Source of the DNA: Pseudomonas anuradhapurensis
GTDB lineage: Bacteria > Pseudomonadota > Gammaproteobacteria > Pseudomonadales > Pseudomonadaceae
DNA: 64,000 nt
Reading direction: 5' to 3'
Assembly: GCF_014269225.2 (NCBI RefSeq)
Contig: NZ_CP077097.1
Coordinates: 1,494,001-1,558,000 of the forward strand
The translations under genes and the position numbers were made by a program. How positions within the stretch are numbered: position 1 is the stretch's first letter; each line of letters begins with the position of its first letter. The notes beneath the pieces are model-generated. The model was not told where the DNA came from, did not search any database, and was given only the letters and a program-made list of their open reading frames with translations. This document shows, piece after piece, positions 25,503 to 36,196 of this stretch.

Positions 25503-26197
25503 TCCTCGCGCAAGGTCTGGATCATGTAGTTGACGTCCACGTCGCTGCTGAGCTTGTAGTGCTTGGTCAGCGGGTTGTAGGTCAGGCCGATGATGTCCTT
25601 GACCTGCAGGCCGGCGACGCGGCTCCAGGCGCCCAGCTCGGACGGGCGGATGAACTTCTTGAAGTCGTGGGTACCGCGCGGCAGCATCTTCAGGATGTAC
25701 TCGGCGCCGACGATTGCCAGCAGGTAGGCCTTGGGGTTGCGGTTGATGGTCGAGAAGAACACCTGGCCGCCAGGCTTGACCATGCGGTAGCAGGCGCGGA
25801 TGACCGAGGACGGGTCAGGCACGTGCTCGAGCATTTCCAGGCAGGTGACCACGTCGAACTGTTCGGGCATTTCCTCGGCCAGGGCTTCGGCGGTGATCTG
25901 CCGGTATTCCACCTGCACGCCCGACTCCAGCTGGTGCAGCTGGGCCACCGCCAGCGGTGCCTCGCCCATGTCGATGCCAGTGACCGTGGCGCCACGCAGG
26001 GCCATGGCCTCGCTGAGGATGCCGCCACCACAACCCACGTCCAGCACTTTCTTGCCGGCCAGGCTGGCGCGCTCGTCGATCCAGTTGACGCGCAGCGGGT
26101 TGATTTCGTGCAGCGGCTTGAACTCGCTTTCGCGGTCCCACCAGCGGTGGGCCAGCGCTTCGAACTTGGCGATTTCGGCGCGGTCGACGTTGCTCAT
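25499..26197 (-). CDS. ubiG: Ubiquinone biosynthesis O-methyltransferase UbiG
   Basis: A 232-residue SAM-dependent methyltransferase with motif [20 protein letters not shown] and the family blocks [12 protein letters not shown] and [17 protein letters not shown]. It catalyses both O-methylation steps of ubiquinone synthesis. It is divergent from mtnA and translationally coupled to mupP. Confidence 0.95.
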   Translation of the reverse strand: MSNVDRAEIAKFEALAHRWWDRESEFKPLHEINPLRVNWIDERASLAGKKVLDVGCGGGILSEAMALRGATVTGIDMGEAPLAVAQLHQLESGVQVEYRQITAEALAEEMPEQFDVVTCLEMLEHVPDPSSVIRACYRMVKPGGQVFFSTINRNPKAYLLAIVGAEYILKMLPRGTHDFKKFIRPSELGAWSRVAGLQVKDIIGLTYNPLTKHYKLSSDVDVNYMIQTLREE

Positions 26198-26265
26198 TGA
26201 ACAGTCCTCTGAAACTTCGCAAAATTGCGCCGGAGTATACCCGAGCGCTCGGCCCCGAGGGTCGC

Positions 26266-26271
26266 TATAAT
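26266..26271 (+). promoter_or_regulatory. Candidate -10 box for mtnA
   Basis: A TATAAT hexamer 36 bases before the mtnA ATG, in the 110-base gap between divergent ubiG and mtnA. The -35 match is poor. Confidence 0.4.
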
Positions 26272-26307
26272 CGCCGGCTTTTGATATCCGAACGACGGGG
26301 AGAGGCG

Positions 26308-27384
26308 ATGCGCGAGCGATTTTTGGCGGCGGAGAAGGTGACCGCGATCCGCTGGCAGGGCGGCGTCCTGCACCTGCTCGACCAGCGCCTGCTGCCGTCG
26401 GAGGAGCGTTGGCTGGCCTGCGACAATGTCGCGCAGGTGGCCGCAGCGGTCCGCGACATGGCCGTGCGCGGCGCCTCGGCGATCGGCATCGTGGTGGCCT
26501 ACGGCCTGGTGCTGGCGCTGGAAGAGCGCCTGGCCCAGGGCGGCGACTGGGAGATGGACCTGGAAGAAGACTTCCTGTTGCTGGCCGAGGCGCGCCCCAC
26601 GGCCGCCAACCTGTTCTGGGCGTTGAACCGCATGCGTGAGCGCCTGCAGCGCCTGCGCGCCGACGAGGACGTGCTGGCCGCGCTGGAGGCCGAAGCGGTG
26701 GCCATTCATGAAAGCGACCGTGAAGCCAACCTGACCATGGCCCAACACGGCATTGAGCTGATTCGCCGCCACCAGGGCAACGCCCAGACCCTGCTCACCT
26801 ACGGCAATGCCGGCGCCCTGGCCAGCGGTGGCTTCGGTACCGCGCTGGGGGTGATCCGTGCCAGCTACCTGGAGGGCATGGTCGAACGGGTGTACGCCGG
26901 CGAGACCCGCCCTTGGCTGCAAGGCTCGCGCCTGACCGCCTGGGAGCTGGCCAACGAAGGCATCCCGGTGACCCTGTGCGCCGACTCGGCGCTGGCCCAC
27001 CTGATGAAGACCAAGGGCATCACCTGGGTCGTGGTGGGCGCTGACTGCATTGCCGCCAATGGCGACATGGCCAGCAAGATCGGCACGTACCAGCTGGCGG
27101 TCAGCGCCATGCACCACGGCGTGCGCTTCATGGTGGTGGCGCCGAGCAGCAGTATCGATTTCAACCTGGCCACTGGCGAGGACATCCCCCTCGAAGAGCG
27201 TGCTGCCGACGAATTGCTGGACATCGGTGGCACCCAGGTGGCGCCGGATGTCGAGGTGTTCAACCCGGTGTTCGACGTGACCCCGGCCGACCTGATCGAC
27301 GTGATCGTGACCGAGCGTGGCATCGTCGAGCGGCCGGACACCGCCAAGCTGGCGCAGTTGCTGTGCCGCAAGCGCTTGCACTGA
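26308..27384 (+). CDS. mtnA: S-methyl-5-thioribose-1-phosphate isomerase
   Basis: A 358-residue enzyme started at [19 protein letters not shown] with GGGGAGAGG upstream. It carries [31 protein letters not shown] and the signature [20 protein letters not shown] with the catalytic Cys and Asp. It converts methylthioribose-1-P to methylthioribulose-1-P in the methionine salvage pathway. A perfect REP inverted repeat follows. Confidence 0.95.
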   Translation: MRERFLAAEKVTAIRWQGGVLHLLDQRLLPSEERWLACDNVAQVAAAVRDMAVRGASAIGIVVAYGLVLALEERLAQGGDWEMDLEEDFLLLAEARPTAANLFWALNRMRERLQRLRADEDVLAALEAEAVAIHESDREANLTMAQHGIELIRRHQGNAQTLLTYGNAGALASGGFGTALGVIRASYLEGMVERVYAGETRPWLQGSRLTAWELANEGIPVTLCADSALAHLMKTKGITWVVVGADCIAANGDMASKIGTYQLAVSAMHHGVRFMVVAPSSSIDFNLATGEDIPLEERAADELLDIGGTQVAPDVEVFNPVFDVTPADLIDVIVTERGIVERPDTAKLAQLLCRKRLH

Positions 27385-27403
27385 TATTCGTAGTGCCTGT
27401 TCC

Positions 27404-27497
27404 GGCCTCTTCGCGGGTAAACCCGCTCCCACAGGGATAGCACAAGGCCTGAGGGCGGTGGTGTACCTGTGGGAGCGGGTTTACCCGCGAAGAGGCC
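27404..27497. repeat. REP pair, 31-bp perfect inverted repeat
   Basis: Arms at 27404-27434 and 27467-27497 are exact reverse complements with the core TTCGCGGGTAAACCCGCTCC. It lies between mtnA and gyrA and probably ends the mtnA transcript. Confidence 0.88.
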
Positions 27498-27749
27498 AGC
27501 ACAGGCTATAAAAAATCCAGATTTACCCTCGTGTGAGGCCACCTGCCACATCTCCCCACCGCCCCCGCCATTGTGATAACATCCGGCAGTTTCCAGGACC
27601 GCCCACCACGGCGGCCTTCATTGCGCAGATCCATGGCACAACTCATTGATTTGTCGTAAGTCGTCGCACCACATGCGCTGCGGCGGCGAGCTTCGTTCGG
27701 CCCTTGATGGAGCTGCGAAGTTTCACCAGAAAAAGGAATCAGGCTTCTC

Positions 27750-30515
27750 ATGGGCGAACTGGCCAAAGAAATCCTCCCGGTCAATATCGAAGACGAACTG
27801 AGACAGTCCTACCTCGACTACGCGATGAGCGTGATTGTCGGGCGAGCGCTGCCCGATGCGCGTGACGGCTTGAAGCCCGTGCATCGTCGCGTCCTCTATG
27901 CGATGAGCGAACTGGGCAACGACTGGAACAAGCCGTACAAGAAATCCGCCCGTGTGGTCGGTGACGTGATCGGTAAGTACCACCCCCACGGCGACACTGC
28001 GGTCTACGACACCATCGTGCGTATGGCCCAGCCATTCTCGCTGCGCTACCTGCTGGTCGACGGCCAGGGCAACTTCGGCTCGGTGGACGGCGACAACGCC
28101 GCGGCCATGCGATACACCGAAGTGCGCATGGCCAAGCTGGCCCACGAGCTGCTGGCCGACCTGCACAAGGAAACCGTCGACTGGGTACCCAACTACGACG
28201 GCACCGAACAGATCCCGGCGGTCATGCCGACCCGTATCCCCAACCTGCTGGTCAACGGTTCCAGCGGTATCGCCGTGGGTATGGCGACCAACATCCCGCC
28301 GCACAACCTTGGCGAAGTCATCGACGGCTGCCTGGCGCTGATCGACAACCCGGATGTCACCATCGATGAGCTGATGCAGCACATCCCGGGCCCGGACTTC
28401 CCGACTGCCGGCCTGATCAACGGCCGCCAGGGCATCATCGAGGCCTATCGCACCGGCCGTGGCCGCATCTACATGCGCGCCCGCTCCGAAATCGAAGACA
28501 TCGACAAGGTGGGCGGCCGCCAGCAGATCGTGGTTACCGAGCTGCCGTACCAGCTGAACAAGGCGCGCCTGATCGAGAAGATCGCCGAGCTGGTCAAAGA
28601 GAAGAAGATCGAAGGCATCACCGAGCTGCGCGACGAGTCCGACAAGGACGGCATGCGCATCGTCATCGAGCTGCGTCGCGGCGAGGTGCCGGAGGTGGTG
28701 CTCAACAACCTGTATTCGCAGACCCAGCTGCAGAGCGTATTCGGCATCAACGTCGTCGCCCTGGTCGATGGCCGTCCGCGCCTGCTCAACCTCAAGGACC
28801 TGCTTGAAGCGTTCGTCCGTCACCGCCGCGAAGTGGTGACCCGCCGTACCGTGTTCGAGCTGCGCAAGGCCCGCGAACGCGGCCATATCCTTGAAGGCCA
28901 GGCTGTCGCGCTGTCCAACATCGACCCGGTCATCGCCCTGATCAAGGCCTCGCCGACCCCGTCCGAAGCCAAGGAAGCCCTGGTGTCCACCGCCTGGGAG
29001 TCCAGCGCCGTGCAGGTCATGGTCGAGCGCGCCGGCGCCGATTCCTGCCGCCCCGAGGACCTGCCGGAGCAGTACGGCCTGCGTGAAGGCAAGTATTACC
29101 TGTCGCCGGAACAGGCCCAGGCGATCCTCGACCTGCGCCTGCACCGCCTGACCGGCCTGGAGCACGAGAAGCTGCTGGCCGAGTACCAGGAAATCCTCGA
29201 GCAGATCGGCGAACTGATCCGCATCCTCAGCAGCGCCGAGCGCCTGATGGAAGTGATCCGCGAAGAGCTGGAAGCCATCCGCGCCGAATACGGCGATGCC
29301 CGCCGCACCGAAATCCTCGATGCGCGCCACGACCTCAATTACGGCGACATGATCCCCGAAGAAGAGCGCGTGGTGACCATCTCCCATGGTGGCTACGCCA
29401 AGACCCAGCCGCTGTCCGCCTACCAGGCCCAGCGCCGTGGCGGCAAAGGCAAGTCGGCCACCGGGGTGAAGGACGAGGACTACGTCGAGCACCTGCTGGT
29501 GGCCAACAGCCACGCCACCCTGCTGCTGTTCTCCAGCCGCGGCAAGGTGTACTGGCTGAAGACCTACGACATTCCTGAGGCGTCTCGCGCCGCCCGCGGC
29601 CGCCCGATGGTCAACCTGCTGCCGCTGGAGGAGGGTGAGCGTATCACCGCCATGCTGCAGATCGACCTCGAGGCCCTGCAGCAGAGCGCTGGCGCCGACG
29701 AAGAGCTGGAGGACGCGGAAGACACCGTGCTCGAAGGCGAAGTGGTCGAGGCCGAGGAAGTCGACGAAGAAGACGGCGATACCCCTGAGTGGGTGGCCGA
29801 GCCGACCGGCGCCTACATCTTCATGGCCACCGCTTCGGGTACCGTGAAGAAGACCCCGCTGGTGCAGTTCGCCCGTCCACGCTCCAACGGCCTGATCGCC
29901 CTGAAGCTGAAGGAAGGCGACACCCTGATCGCGGCGGCCATCACCGACGGCGCCAAGGAAGTGATGATGTTCTCCGATGCCGGCAAGGTGATCCGCTTCG
30001 CCGAGAGCGTGGTGCGCGAGATGGGCCGTAACGCCCGTGGCGTGCGCGGCATGAAGCTGGGCAAGGGCCAGCGGATCATCTCCATGCTGATCCCGGAATC
30101 CGGCGCGCAGATCCTCACCGCCTCCGAGCGCGGCTTCGGCAAGCGTACCCCGCTGTCCAAGTTCCCGCGTCGCGGCCGTGGTGGCCAGGGCGTGATCGCC
30201 ATGGGCACCAAAGGGCGCAATGGCCTGCTGATCGGTGCCATCCAGGTGCAGGAAGGCGAAGAGATCATGCTGATCTCCGACCAGGGCACCCTGGTGCGGA
30301 CCCGTGTTGGCGAAGTGTCCAGCCTGGGCCGCAATACCCAGGGCGTGACCTTGATCAAGCTGGCCAATGACGAGACACTCGTAGGCCTGGAGCGTATCCA
30401 GGAGCCGTCCGAGGAAGAGCTCGATGATGTGCTCGAGACGGACGAAGAGGGTGTCGCGGCCGAAGCGCCAGACAATGACGAAGCTGCTGGCGCCGAAGAG
30501 GCCCCGCAGGAGTAA
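27750..30515 (+). CDS. gyrA: DNA gyrase subunit A
   Basis: A 921-residue type II topoisomerase subunit. The quinolone region ([13 protein letters not shown]) has the wild-type residues Thr83 and Asp87, so no target-based quinolone resistance is visible. The catalytic tyrosine lies in the [11 protein letters not shown] block. The beta-pinwheel C-terminal domain carries the GyrA box QRRGGKGK. Two acidic stretches stand out: an insert near residues 640-680 ([20 protein letters not shown]) and an acidic tail, both usual in Pseudomonas. It works with GyrB to supercoil DNA. A terminator hairpin follows. Confidence 0.97.
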   Translation: MGELAKEILPVNIEDELRQSYLDYAMSVIVGRALPDARDGLKPVHRRVLYAMSELGNDWNKPYKKSARVVGDVIGKYHPHGDTAVYDTIVRMAQPFSLRYLLVDGQGNFGSVDGDNAAAMRYTEVRMAKLAHELLADLHKETVDWVPNYDGTEQIPAVMPTRIPNLLVNGSSGIAVGMATNIPPHNLGEVIDGCLALIDNPDVTIDELMQHIPGPDFPTAGLINGRQGIIEAYRTGRGRIYMRARSEIEDIDKVGGRQQIVVTELPYQLNKARLIEKIAELVKEKKIEGITELRDESDKDGMRIVIELRRGEVPEVVLNNLYSQTQLQSVFGINVVALVDGRPRLLNLKDLLEAFVRHRREVVTRRTVFELRKARERGHILEGQAVALSNIDPVIALIKASPTPSEAKEALVSTAWESSAVQVMVERAGADSCRPEDLPEQYGLREGKYYLSPEQAQAILDLRLHRLTGLEHEKLLAEYQEILEQIGELIRILSSAERLMEVIREELEAIRAEYGDARRTEILDARHDLNYGDMIPEEERVVTISHGGYAKTQPLSAYQAQRRGGKGKSATGVKDEDYVEHLLVANSHATLLLFSSRGKVYWLKTYDIPEASRAARGRPMVNLLPLEEGERITAMLQIDLEALQQSAGADEELEDAEDTVLEGEVVEAEEVDEEDGDTPEWVAEPTGAYIFMATASGTVKKTPLVQFARPRSNGLIALKLKEGDTLIAAAITDGAKEVMMFSDAGKVIRFAESVVREMGRNARGVRGMKLGKGQRIISMLIPESGAQILTASERGFGKRTPLSKFPRRGRGGQGVIAMGTKGRNGLLIGAIQVQEGEEIMLISDQGTLVRTRVGEVSSLGRNTQGVTLIKLANDETLVGLERIQEPSEEELDDVLETDEEGVAAEAPDNDEAAGAEEAPQE

Positions 30516-30528
30516 GCGTAAAACCCGA

Positions 30529-30555
30529 ACGGGGCGACCAAGGTCGCCCCGTTTG
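30529..30555 (+). terminator. gyrA terminator
   Basis: An 11-bp perfect stem (ACGGGGCGACC/GGTCGCCCCGT) with a 2-base centre, followed by TTTG, 14 bases past the gyrA stop. Confidence 0.72.
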
Positions 30556-30607
30556 CCTGATGAAAGCAGGCAATGCTGAACCCGCCCTATGGCGGGGCGA
30601 GCTTTTT

Positions 30608-30721
30608 GTAGGAGCGGCCTTGCGTCGCGAAAGGGCTGCAAGGCAGCCCTGGGGGTTCAGCGGCGCTGCAAGACGCCGGGGCCGCTTTGCGACCCGTTCG
30701 CGACGCAAGGCCGCTCCTACA
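30608..30721. repeat. REP pair between gyrA and serC
   Basis: Outer arms TGTAGGAGCGGCCTTGCGTC at 30608 and its complement ending at 30721 enclose smaller GGGGCCGC-type palindromes. It is the same family as the units at 14.3, 16.9 and 33.0 kb. Confidence 0.82.
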
Positions 30722-30780
30722 AGAGCAGCGCGTGGCCTGTAAGTTAAGAATTTGTTCTATTTGGCAGAGCGAGAGTGGAT

Positions 30781-31866
30781 GTGAGCAAACGAGCCTTTAA
30801 CTTCTGCGCAGGCCCTGCTGCGCTTCCTGACACTGTTCTGCAGCGTGCGCAGGCCGAGATGCTGGATTGGCATGGCAAGGGCTTGTCGGTGATGGAAATG
30901 AGCCATCGCAGCGACGACTACGTGGCCATCGCCGAAAAGGCCGAGCAGGACCTGCGTGACCTGCTGTCCGTCCCCTCCAACTACAAGGTGCTGTTCCTGC
31001 AGGGCGGCGCCAGCCAGCAGTTCGCCGAAATCCCGCTGAACCTGCTGCCGGAAAACGGCACCGCCGACTACATCGAGACCGGCATCTGGTCGAAAAAGGC
31101 CATCGAGGAAGCGCGCCGCTTCGGCAATGTCAACGTCGCCGCCAGCGCCAAGCCCTACGACTACCTGGCCATCCCGGGCCAGAACGAGTGGAACCTGACC
31201 AAGAACGCGGCCTACGTGCACTATGCGTCCAACGAGACCATCGGTGGCCTGCAGTTCGACTGGGTGCCCGAGACCGGTGACGTACCGCTGGTGGTCGACA
31301 TGTCCTCCGACATCCTCTCGCGCCCGATCGATGTCTCGCAGTACGGCCTGATCTACGCTGGTGCGCAGAAAAACATCGGCCCAAGCGGCCTGGTCGTGGT
31401 GATCGTGCGCGAAGACCTGCTGGGTCACGCCCGCAGCAGCTGCCCGACCATGCTCGACTACAAGGTCGCGGCCGACAACGGCTCGATGTACAACACCCCG
31501 GCTACCTACTCCTGGTACCTCTCCGGCCTGGTCTTCGAGTGGCTGAAGGAGCAGGGTGGCGTCGAGGCCATGGAGCAGCGCAACCGCGCCAAGAAAGACC
31601 GCCTGTACGGCTTCATCGACAGCAGCGAGTTCTACACCAACCCGATCAGCCACAACGCCCGGTCGTGGATGAACGTGCCGTTCCGCCTGGCTGACGAGCG
31701 CCTGGACAAGGCCTTCCTCGCCGGCGCCGATGCCCGTGGCCTGCTCAACCTCAAGGGCCACCGTTCGGTTGGCGGCATGCGCGCCTCCATCTACAACGCC
31801 CTGGGCCTCGAGGCGGTGGAAGCCCTGGTGGCCTACATGGCCGAATTCGAGAAGGAGCACGGCTGA
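30781..31866 (+). CDS. serC: Phosphoserine aminotransferase
   Basis: A 361-residue PLP enzyme. I start it at the GTG (reads VSKRAFNFCAGPAALP), which gives the standard family length and has GAGAG upstream; an ATG two codons earlier is possible. The PLP lysine lies in IYAGAQKNIGPSGLV. It makes phosphoserine from 3-phosphohydroxypyruvate and also acts in pyridoxal phosphate synthesis. It overlaps pheA (TGATG), the start of an amino-acid operon typical of Pseudomonas. Confidence 0.95.
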   Translation: MSKRAFNFCAGPAALPDTVLQRAQAEMLDWHGKGLSVMEMSHRSDDYVAIAEKAEQDLRDLLSVPSNYKVLFLQGGASQQFAEIPLNLLPENGTADYIETGIWSKKAIEEARRFGNVNVAASAKPYDYLAIPGQNEWNLTKNAAYVHYASNETIGGLQFDWVPETGDVPLVVDMSSDILSRPIDVSQYGLIYAGAQKNIGPSGLVVVIVREDLLGHARSSCPTMLDYKVAADNGSMYNTPATYSWYLSGLVFEWLKEQGGVEAMEQRNRAKKDRLYGFIDSSEFYTNPISHNARSWMNVPFRLADERLDKAFLAGADARGLLNLKGHRSVGGMRASIYNALGLEAVEALVAYMAEFEKEHG

Positions 31867-32960
31867 TGTCCGAGCACGAACTGAAGGCGCTGCGCGTGCG
31901 CATCGACAGCCTCGACGAGAAGATCCTCGAGCTGATCAGCGAACGTGCCCGTTGCGCCCAGGAAGTGGCCAAGGTCAAGACCGCCTCGCTGGCGGAAGGC
32001 GAAAAGCCGGTGTTCTATCGCCCCGAGCGTGAAGCCGCCGTGCTCAAGCGCGTGATGGAGCGCAACAAGGGGCCGCTGGACAACGAAGAGATGGCGCGCT
32101 TGTTCCGCGAAATCATGTCGTCGTGCCTGGCCCTGGAAGAGCCGCTGAAAATCGCCTACCTGGGCCCAGAAGGCACCTTTACCCAGGCCGCGGCCATGAA
32201 GCACTTCGGCCACGCGGTGATCAGCCGGCCGATGGCGGCCATCGACGAAGTGTTCCGCGAAGTGGCGGCCGGTGCCGTCAATTTTGGCGTGGTGCCGGTG
32301 GAAAACTCCACCGAGGGCGCGGTCAGCCATACCCTGGACAGCTTCCTCGAGCACGACATGGTGATCTGCGGCGAAGTCGAGCTGCGTATCCACCACCACC
32401 TGTTGGTGGGCGAGAACACCAAGACCGACAGCATCACCCGCATCTACTCCCACGCCCAATCGCTGGCGCAGTGCCGCAAGTGGCTCGACGCGCACTACCC
32501 GAACGTGGAGCGCGTGGCGGTGTCGAGCAATGCCGAGGCGGCCAAGCGGGTCAAGGGCGAGTGGAACTCGGCGGCGATCGCCGGCGACATGGCGGCCAAC
32601 CTGTACGGCCTGACTCGTCTGGCCGAAAAGATCGAAGACCGCCCGGACAACTCCACGCGCTTCCTGATGATCGGTAACCAGGAAGTGCCGCCGACCGGCG
32701 ACGACAAGACCTCGATCATCGTGTCGATGAGCAACAAGCCAGGTGCCTTGCACGAGTTGCTGGTACCGTTCCACCAGAACGGTATCGACCTGACCCGTAT
32801 CGAGACCCGTCCGTCGCGCAGTGGCAAGTGGACCTACGTGTTCTTCATCGATTTCGTCGGCCACCACCGTGACCCGCTGATCAAGGCGGTGCTCGAGCAG
32901 ATCAGCCAGGAGGCTGTGGCGCTGAAGGTGCTGGGGTCGTATCCGAAGGCGGTGCTTTGA
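31866..32960 (+). CDS. pheA: Chorismate mutase/prephenate dehydratase (P-protein)
   Basis: A 364-residue fused enzyme. An AroQ chorismate mutase covers residues about 1-90 (LRVRIDSLDEKILELISERA). A prephenate dehydratase follows (YLGPEGTFTQAAAMKHFG, PVENSTEGAVSHTLD), then a C-terminal ACT domain (NKPGALHELLVPF, LTRIETRPSR) that binds phenylalanine for feedback control. It leads chorismate to phenylpyruvate. Coupled to serC; a REP block separates it from tyrA-aroA. Confidence 0.95.
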   Translation: MSEHELKALRVRIDSLDEKILELISERARCAQEVAKVKTASLAEGEKPVFYRPEREAAVLKRVMERNKGPLDNEEMARLFREIMSSCLALEEPLKIAYLGPEGTFTQAAAMKHFGHAVISRPMAAIDEVFREVAAGAVNFGVVPVENSTEGAVSHTLDSFLEHDMVICGEVELRIHHHLLVGENTKTDSITRIYSHAQSLAQCRKWLDAHYPNVERVAVSSNAEAAKRVKGEWNSAAIAGDMAANLYGLTRLAEKIEDRPDNSTRFLMIGNQEVPPTGDDKTSIIVSMSNKPGALHELLVPFHQNGIDLTRIETRPSRSGKWTYVFFIDFVGHHRDPLIKAVLEQISQEAVALKVLGSYPKAVL

Positions 32961-32971
32961 TTTGAGAGGGT

Positions 32972-33092
32972 TGGGGCCGCTTCGCGCCCCGTCGCGACAC
33001 AAGGCCGCTCCTACAGGTGTTGTGCAGGCCTCGAAACGCTACGGGCCCCTGTAGGAGCGGCCTTGCGTCGCGATGGGCTGCAACGCAGCCCC
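32972..33092. repeat. REP pair between pheA and tyrA-aroA
   Basis: Inverted units with GTCGCGACACAAGGCCGCTC and its partner CTGTAGGAGCGGCCTTGCGT, framed by GGGGCCGCTTCGCGCCCC-type stems. This is the last REP I see in the window. Confidence 0.8.
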
Positions 33093-33136
33093 ATGGGCCT
33101 CAAGACTGCCTAGATTTCTGAACAGGGTTCGCACCA

Positions 33137-35389
33137 GTGGTAAATGCAGCAAAAACCAAACCCGCGCCAATCATCGACCGCCTGGTCGTGGTCGGCCTCG
33201 GCCTGATCGGTGGCTCGTTCGCCAAGGGCCTGCGTGAAAGCGGCCTGTGCCGCGAAGTGGTCGGTGTCGACCTGGACGCCCCCTCGCGCAAGCTGGCCGT
33301 GGCCATGGGCGTGGTCGACCGCTGCGAAGAAGACCTCGCTACGGCCTGCGTGGGCGCCGATGTCATCCAGCTGGCGGTGCCGATCCTGGCCATGGAAAAA
33401 CTGCTCGCCCGCCTGGCCACGCTCGACCTCGGCAACGCCGTCATCACCGATGTCGGCAGCGCCAAGGGCAATGTGGTGCGTGAGGCGCGCGCCGTGTTTG
33501 TGAACGACGGCGGCGCACGCCTGTCGCGCTTCGTCCCCGGCCACCCGATCGCCGGTTCCGAGCAGAGCGGGGTAGAGGCGTCCAACGCCAGCCTGTTCCG
33601 CCGCCACAAGGTCATCCTCACGCCGCTGGCCGAAACCGACCCGGCCGCCCTGGCCCTGGTCGACCGCCTGTGGCGCGCGCTGGAAGCCGATGTGGAGCAC
33701 ATGCCGGTCGAGCGCCACGACGAAGTGCTGGCCGCCACCAGTCACCTGCCGCACCTGCTGGCCTTCGGCCTGGTCGATTCGCTGGCCAGACGCAATGAAA
33801 ACCTCGAGATCTTCCGGTACGCTGCGGGAGGCTTCCGCGATTTCACGAGAATCGCCGGCAGCGACCCGACCATGTGGCACGACATCTTCCTCGCCAACCG
33901 CGATGCTGTCCTGCGCACGCTTGATACATATCGCAGCGACCTCGACGCCTTGCGCGACGCGATCGCTGAAGGGGACGGGCACCAGCTGCTGGGTGTATTC
34001 ACCCGCGCTCGGGTAGCCCGCGAGCATTTCAGTAAAATCCTGGCCCGCCGGGCCTATGTGGACGCTATGAACGCCAACGATCTGATTTTCCTGGCCCAAC
34101 CGGGTGGCCGCCTGTCCGGGCGAATTCGCGTACCGGGCGACAAGTCGATTTCCCACCGCTCGATCATGCTCGGCTCGCTGGCCGAAGGCACCACCGAGGT
34201 CGAAGGCTTCCTCGAAGGTGAGGACGCGCTGGCGACCCTGCAGGCATTCCGCGACATGGGTGTGGTCATCGAAGGCCCCAACCACGGTCGCGTGACCATT
34301 CACGGCGTTGGCCTGCACGGCCTCAAGCCGCCACCCGGGCCGCTGTACGTGGGCAACTCGGGTACCTCGATGCGCCTGCTGTCGGGCCTGCTGGCCGGCC
34401 AGCCGTTCGACGTGACCATGACCGGCGACGCCTCGCTGTCCAAGCGCCCGATGAACCGTGTGGCCAACCCGCTGCGCGAAATGGGCGCAGTGGTCGAGAC
34501 CGGCCCGGACGGCCGTCCGCCGCTGACCATCCGCGGTGGCCACAAGCTCAAGGCGCTGACCTACACGCTGCCGATGGCCAGTGCCCAGGTCAAATCCTGC
34601 CTGCTGCTGGCCGGCCTGTATGCCGAAGGCAAGACCACCGTCACCGAGCCCGCGCCTACCCGTGACCACACCGAGCGCATGCTGCGCGGCTTCGGCTACA
34701 GCGTCGAAAGCAACGGCCCGGTGGCCTCGCTGCAGTCCGGCGGCAAGCTCACCGCTACCCGTATCGAAGTGCCGGCCGATATTTCCTCGGCAGCCTTCTT
34801 CCTGGTGGCCGCGTCCATCGCCGAAGGCTCCGAGCTGGTGCTGGAGCACGTCGGTATCAACCCGACCCGTACCGGCGTGATCGATATCCTGCGCCTGATG
34901 GGCGGCGACATCACTCTGGAAAACCAGCGTGAAGTCGGCGGCGAGCCAGTGGCCGACCTGCGCGTGCGTGGCGCCCGCCTGAAGGGCATCGACATCCCGC
35001 AGGAGCTGGTGCCGCTGGCCATCGACGAGTTCCCGGTGCTGTTCGTCGCCGCTGCCTGCGCCGAAGGGCGTACCGTGCTGCGTGGGGCCGAAGAGCTGCG
35101 GGTGAAGGAATCCGACCGTATCCAGGTGATGGCCGATGGCCTGATCACCCTGGGCATCAAGTGCGAGCCGACCCCGGACGGCATCATCATCGACGGCGGC
35201 CAGCTGGGCGGTGGTGAGGTGCATGGCCACGGTGACCACCGCATCGCCATGGCCTTCAGCGTGGCTTCGCTGCGCGCCAGCGCGCCGATCCGCATCCACG
35301 ACTGCGCCAACGTCGCCACTTCCTTCCCCAACTTCCTGGCGCTGTGCGCCGAGGTCGGCATCCGCGTGGCGGAAGAGGGCAAGTCGTGA
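33137..35389 (+). CDS. Prephenate dehydrogenase / EPSP synthase fusion (TyrA-AroA)
   Basis: A 750-residue fusion. Residues about 15-300 are a TyrA dehydrogenase with the NAD-binding [16 protein letters not shown] and [11 protein letters not shown]. Residues about 315-750 are AroA (EPSP synthase) with [43 protein letters not shown] and [12 protein letters not shown]. It therefore catalyses a shikimate-pathway step and the tyrosine branch step in one chain, a known arrangement in Pseudomonas. The chosen GTG start lacks a strong ribosome site. It overlaps cmk by 4 bases. Confidence 0.93.
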   Translation: MVNAAKTKPAPIIDRLVVVGLGLIGGSFAKGLRESGLCREVVGVDLDAPSRKLAVAMGVVDRCEEDLATACVGADVIQLAVPILAMEKLLARLATLDLGNAVITDVGSAKGNVVREARAVFVNDGGARLSRFVPGHPIAGSEQSGVEASNASLFRRHKVILTPLAETDPAALALVDRLWRALEADVEHMPVERHDEVLAATSHLPHLLAFGLVDSLARRNENLEIFRYAAGGFRDFTRIAGSDPTMWHDIFLANRDAVLRTLDTYRSDLDALRDAIAEGDGHQLLGVFTRARVAREHFSKILARRAYVDAMNANDLIFLAQPGGRLSGRIRVPGDKSISHRSIMLGSLAEGTTEVEGFLEGEDALATLQAFRDMGVVIEGPNHGRVTIHGVGLHGLKPPPGPLYVGNSGTSMRLLSGLLAGQPFDVTMTGDASLSKRPMNRVANPLREMGAVVETGPDGRPPLTIRGGHKLKALTYTLPMASAQVKSCLLLAGLYAEGKTTVTEPAPTRDHTERMLRGFGYSVESNGPVASLQSGGKLTATRIEVPADISSAAFFLVAASIAEGSELVLEHVGINPTRTGVIDILRLMGGDITLENQREVGGEPVADLRVRGARLKGIDIPQELVPLAIDEFPVLFVAAACAEGRTVLRGAEELRVKESDRIQVMADGLITLGIKCEPTPDGIIIDGGQLGGGEVHGHGDHRIAMAFSVASLRASAPIRIHDCANVATSFPNFLALCAEVGIRVAEEGKS

Positions 35390-36072
35390 GTACCCTGGCG
35401 CCGGTCATCACCATCGACGGGCCCAGCGGCTCCGGCAAGGGCACCGTTGCCGGCCTGCTGGCCCGCGAACTGGGCTGGAAGCTGCTGGACTCCGGCGCGC
35501 TGTACCGCTTGCTGGCGTTCAATGCCACCAACCATGGCGTCGACCTGACCAACGAAGAGCTGCTGACCAAGCTTGCCGCCCATCTGGATGTGCAGTTCAT
35601 TGCCGCCCAGCCCGGTAAGCTTCAGCAAACCATCCTCGAAGGCGAGGATGTCAGCCAGGTCATCCGTACCGAAACCGTCGGTGCCGGTGCCTCGATGGTT
35701 GCCTCGCTGCCTGCGGTGCGTGAAGCGCTGCTGGAGCGCCAGCGTGCGTTCCGCGAACTGCCCGGGCTGATCGCCGACGGTCGGGACATGGGCACCGTGG
35801 TGTTCCCGGACGCGCCGTTGAAGGTGTTCCTCACCGCCAGTGCGGAGGAGCGCGCGCGCCGCCGCTATCTGCAGTTGAAGGGCAAGGGTGAAGATGTTAG
35901 TCTGTCGAGTCTGCTGGATGAGATTCGTGCGCGTGATGAACGTGACACCCAACGTGCAGTGGCCCCGCTGAAGCCAGCGGCCGACGCCATTCAGTTGGAC
36001 TCTACCGAGTTGTCCATCGAGCAGGTGTTGCAACGTATCAAGAGTGAGCTCGCCCTGCGCGACCTGCTCTGA
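35386..36072 (+). CDS. cmk: Cytidylate kinase
   Basis: A 228-residue kinase starting at the GTG that overlaps the aroA stop (GTGA). P-loop [19 protein letters not shown] and the CMP-binding [24 protein letters not shown] are present. It phosphorylates CMP and dCMP. It is followed by a large hairpin and rpsA, the conserved cmk-rpsA order. Confidence 0.95.
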   Translation: MSTLAPVITIDGPSGSGKGTVAGLLARELGWKLLDSGALYRLLAFNATNHGVDLTNEELLTKLAAHLDVQFIAAQPGKLQQTILEGEDVSQVIRTETVGAGASMVASLPAVREALLERQRAFRELPGLIADGRDMGTVVFPDAPLKVFLTASAEERARRRYLQLKGKGEDVSLSSLLDEIRARDERDTQRAVAPLKPAADAIQLDSTELSIEQVLQRIKSELALRDLL

Positions 36073-36078
36073 TAGCCA

Positions 36079-36122
36079 GGAAAGCAGGCAGGGGCACCAG
36101 TCAACGTCCTGCCCGCTTTCCT
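36079..36122 (+). terminator. Hairpin after cmk / start of the rpsA leader
   Basis: Arms GGAAAGCAGGCAGG (36079-36092) and CCTGCCCGCTTTCC (36109-36122) pair over 14 positions with one mismatch, followed by a short T-rich TTTACTT. It may terminate cmk or be the first leader hairpin of rpsA. Confidence 0.55.
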
Positions 36123-36137
36123 TTACTTAAAACAGAC

Positions 36138-36178
36138 CCACATTGTCTGGAATGTGGCGAGGGGCGTATGTTTCGCCC
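36138..36178 (+). promoter_or_regulatory. rpsA: Two hairpins in the rpsA 5' leader
   Basis: A perfect 7-bp hairpin CCACATT-GTCTGG-AATGTGG (36138-36157) is followed by GGGCG-N7-CGCCC (36162-36178), 18 bases before the rpsA start. In gammaproteobacteria the rpsA leader folds into successive hairpins that allow efficient S1 translation and autogenous repression; this arrangement fits that. Confidence 0.55.
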
Positions 36179-36196
36179 GAATCTACAGGAATTAAA

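Noticed and set aside
27723..30641. 972-codon minus-strand open frame opposite gyrA
   Set aside because: Shadow of gyrA caused by high third-position GC; the Asp/His/Gln/Val-rich translation has no recognisable domains.
13133..33092. CRISPR array from repeated palindromes
   Set aside because: The repeats are REP units at scattered gene ends, not regularly spaced direct repeats with unique spacers.
33110..35299. 729-codon minus-strand frame opposite tyrA-aroA
   Set aside because: Antisense shadow of a clearly recognised fusion enzyme.
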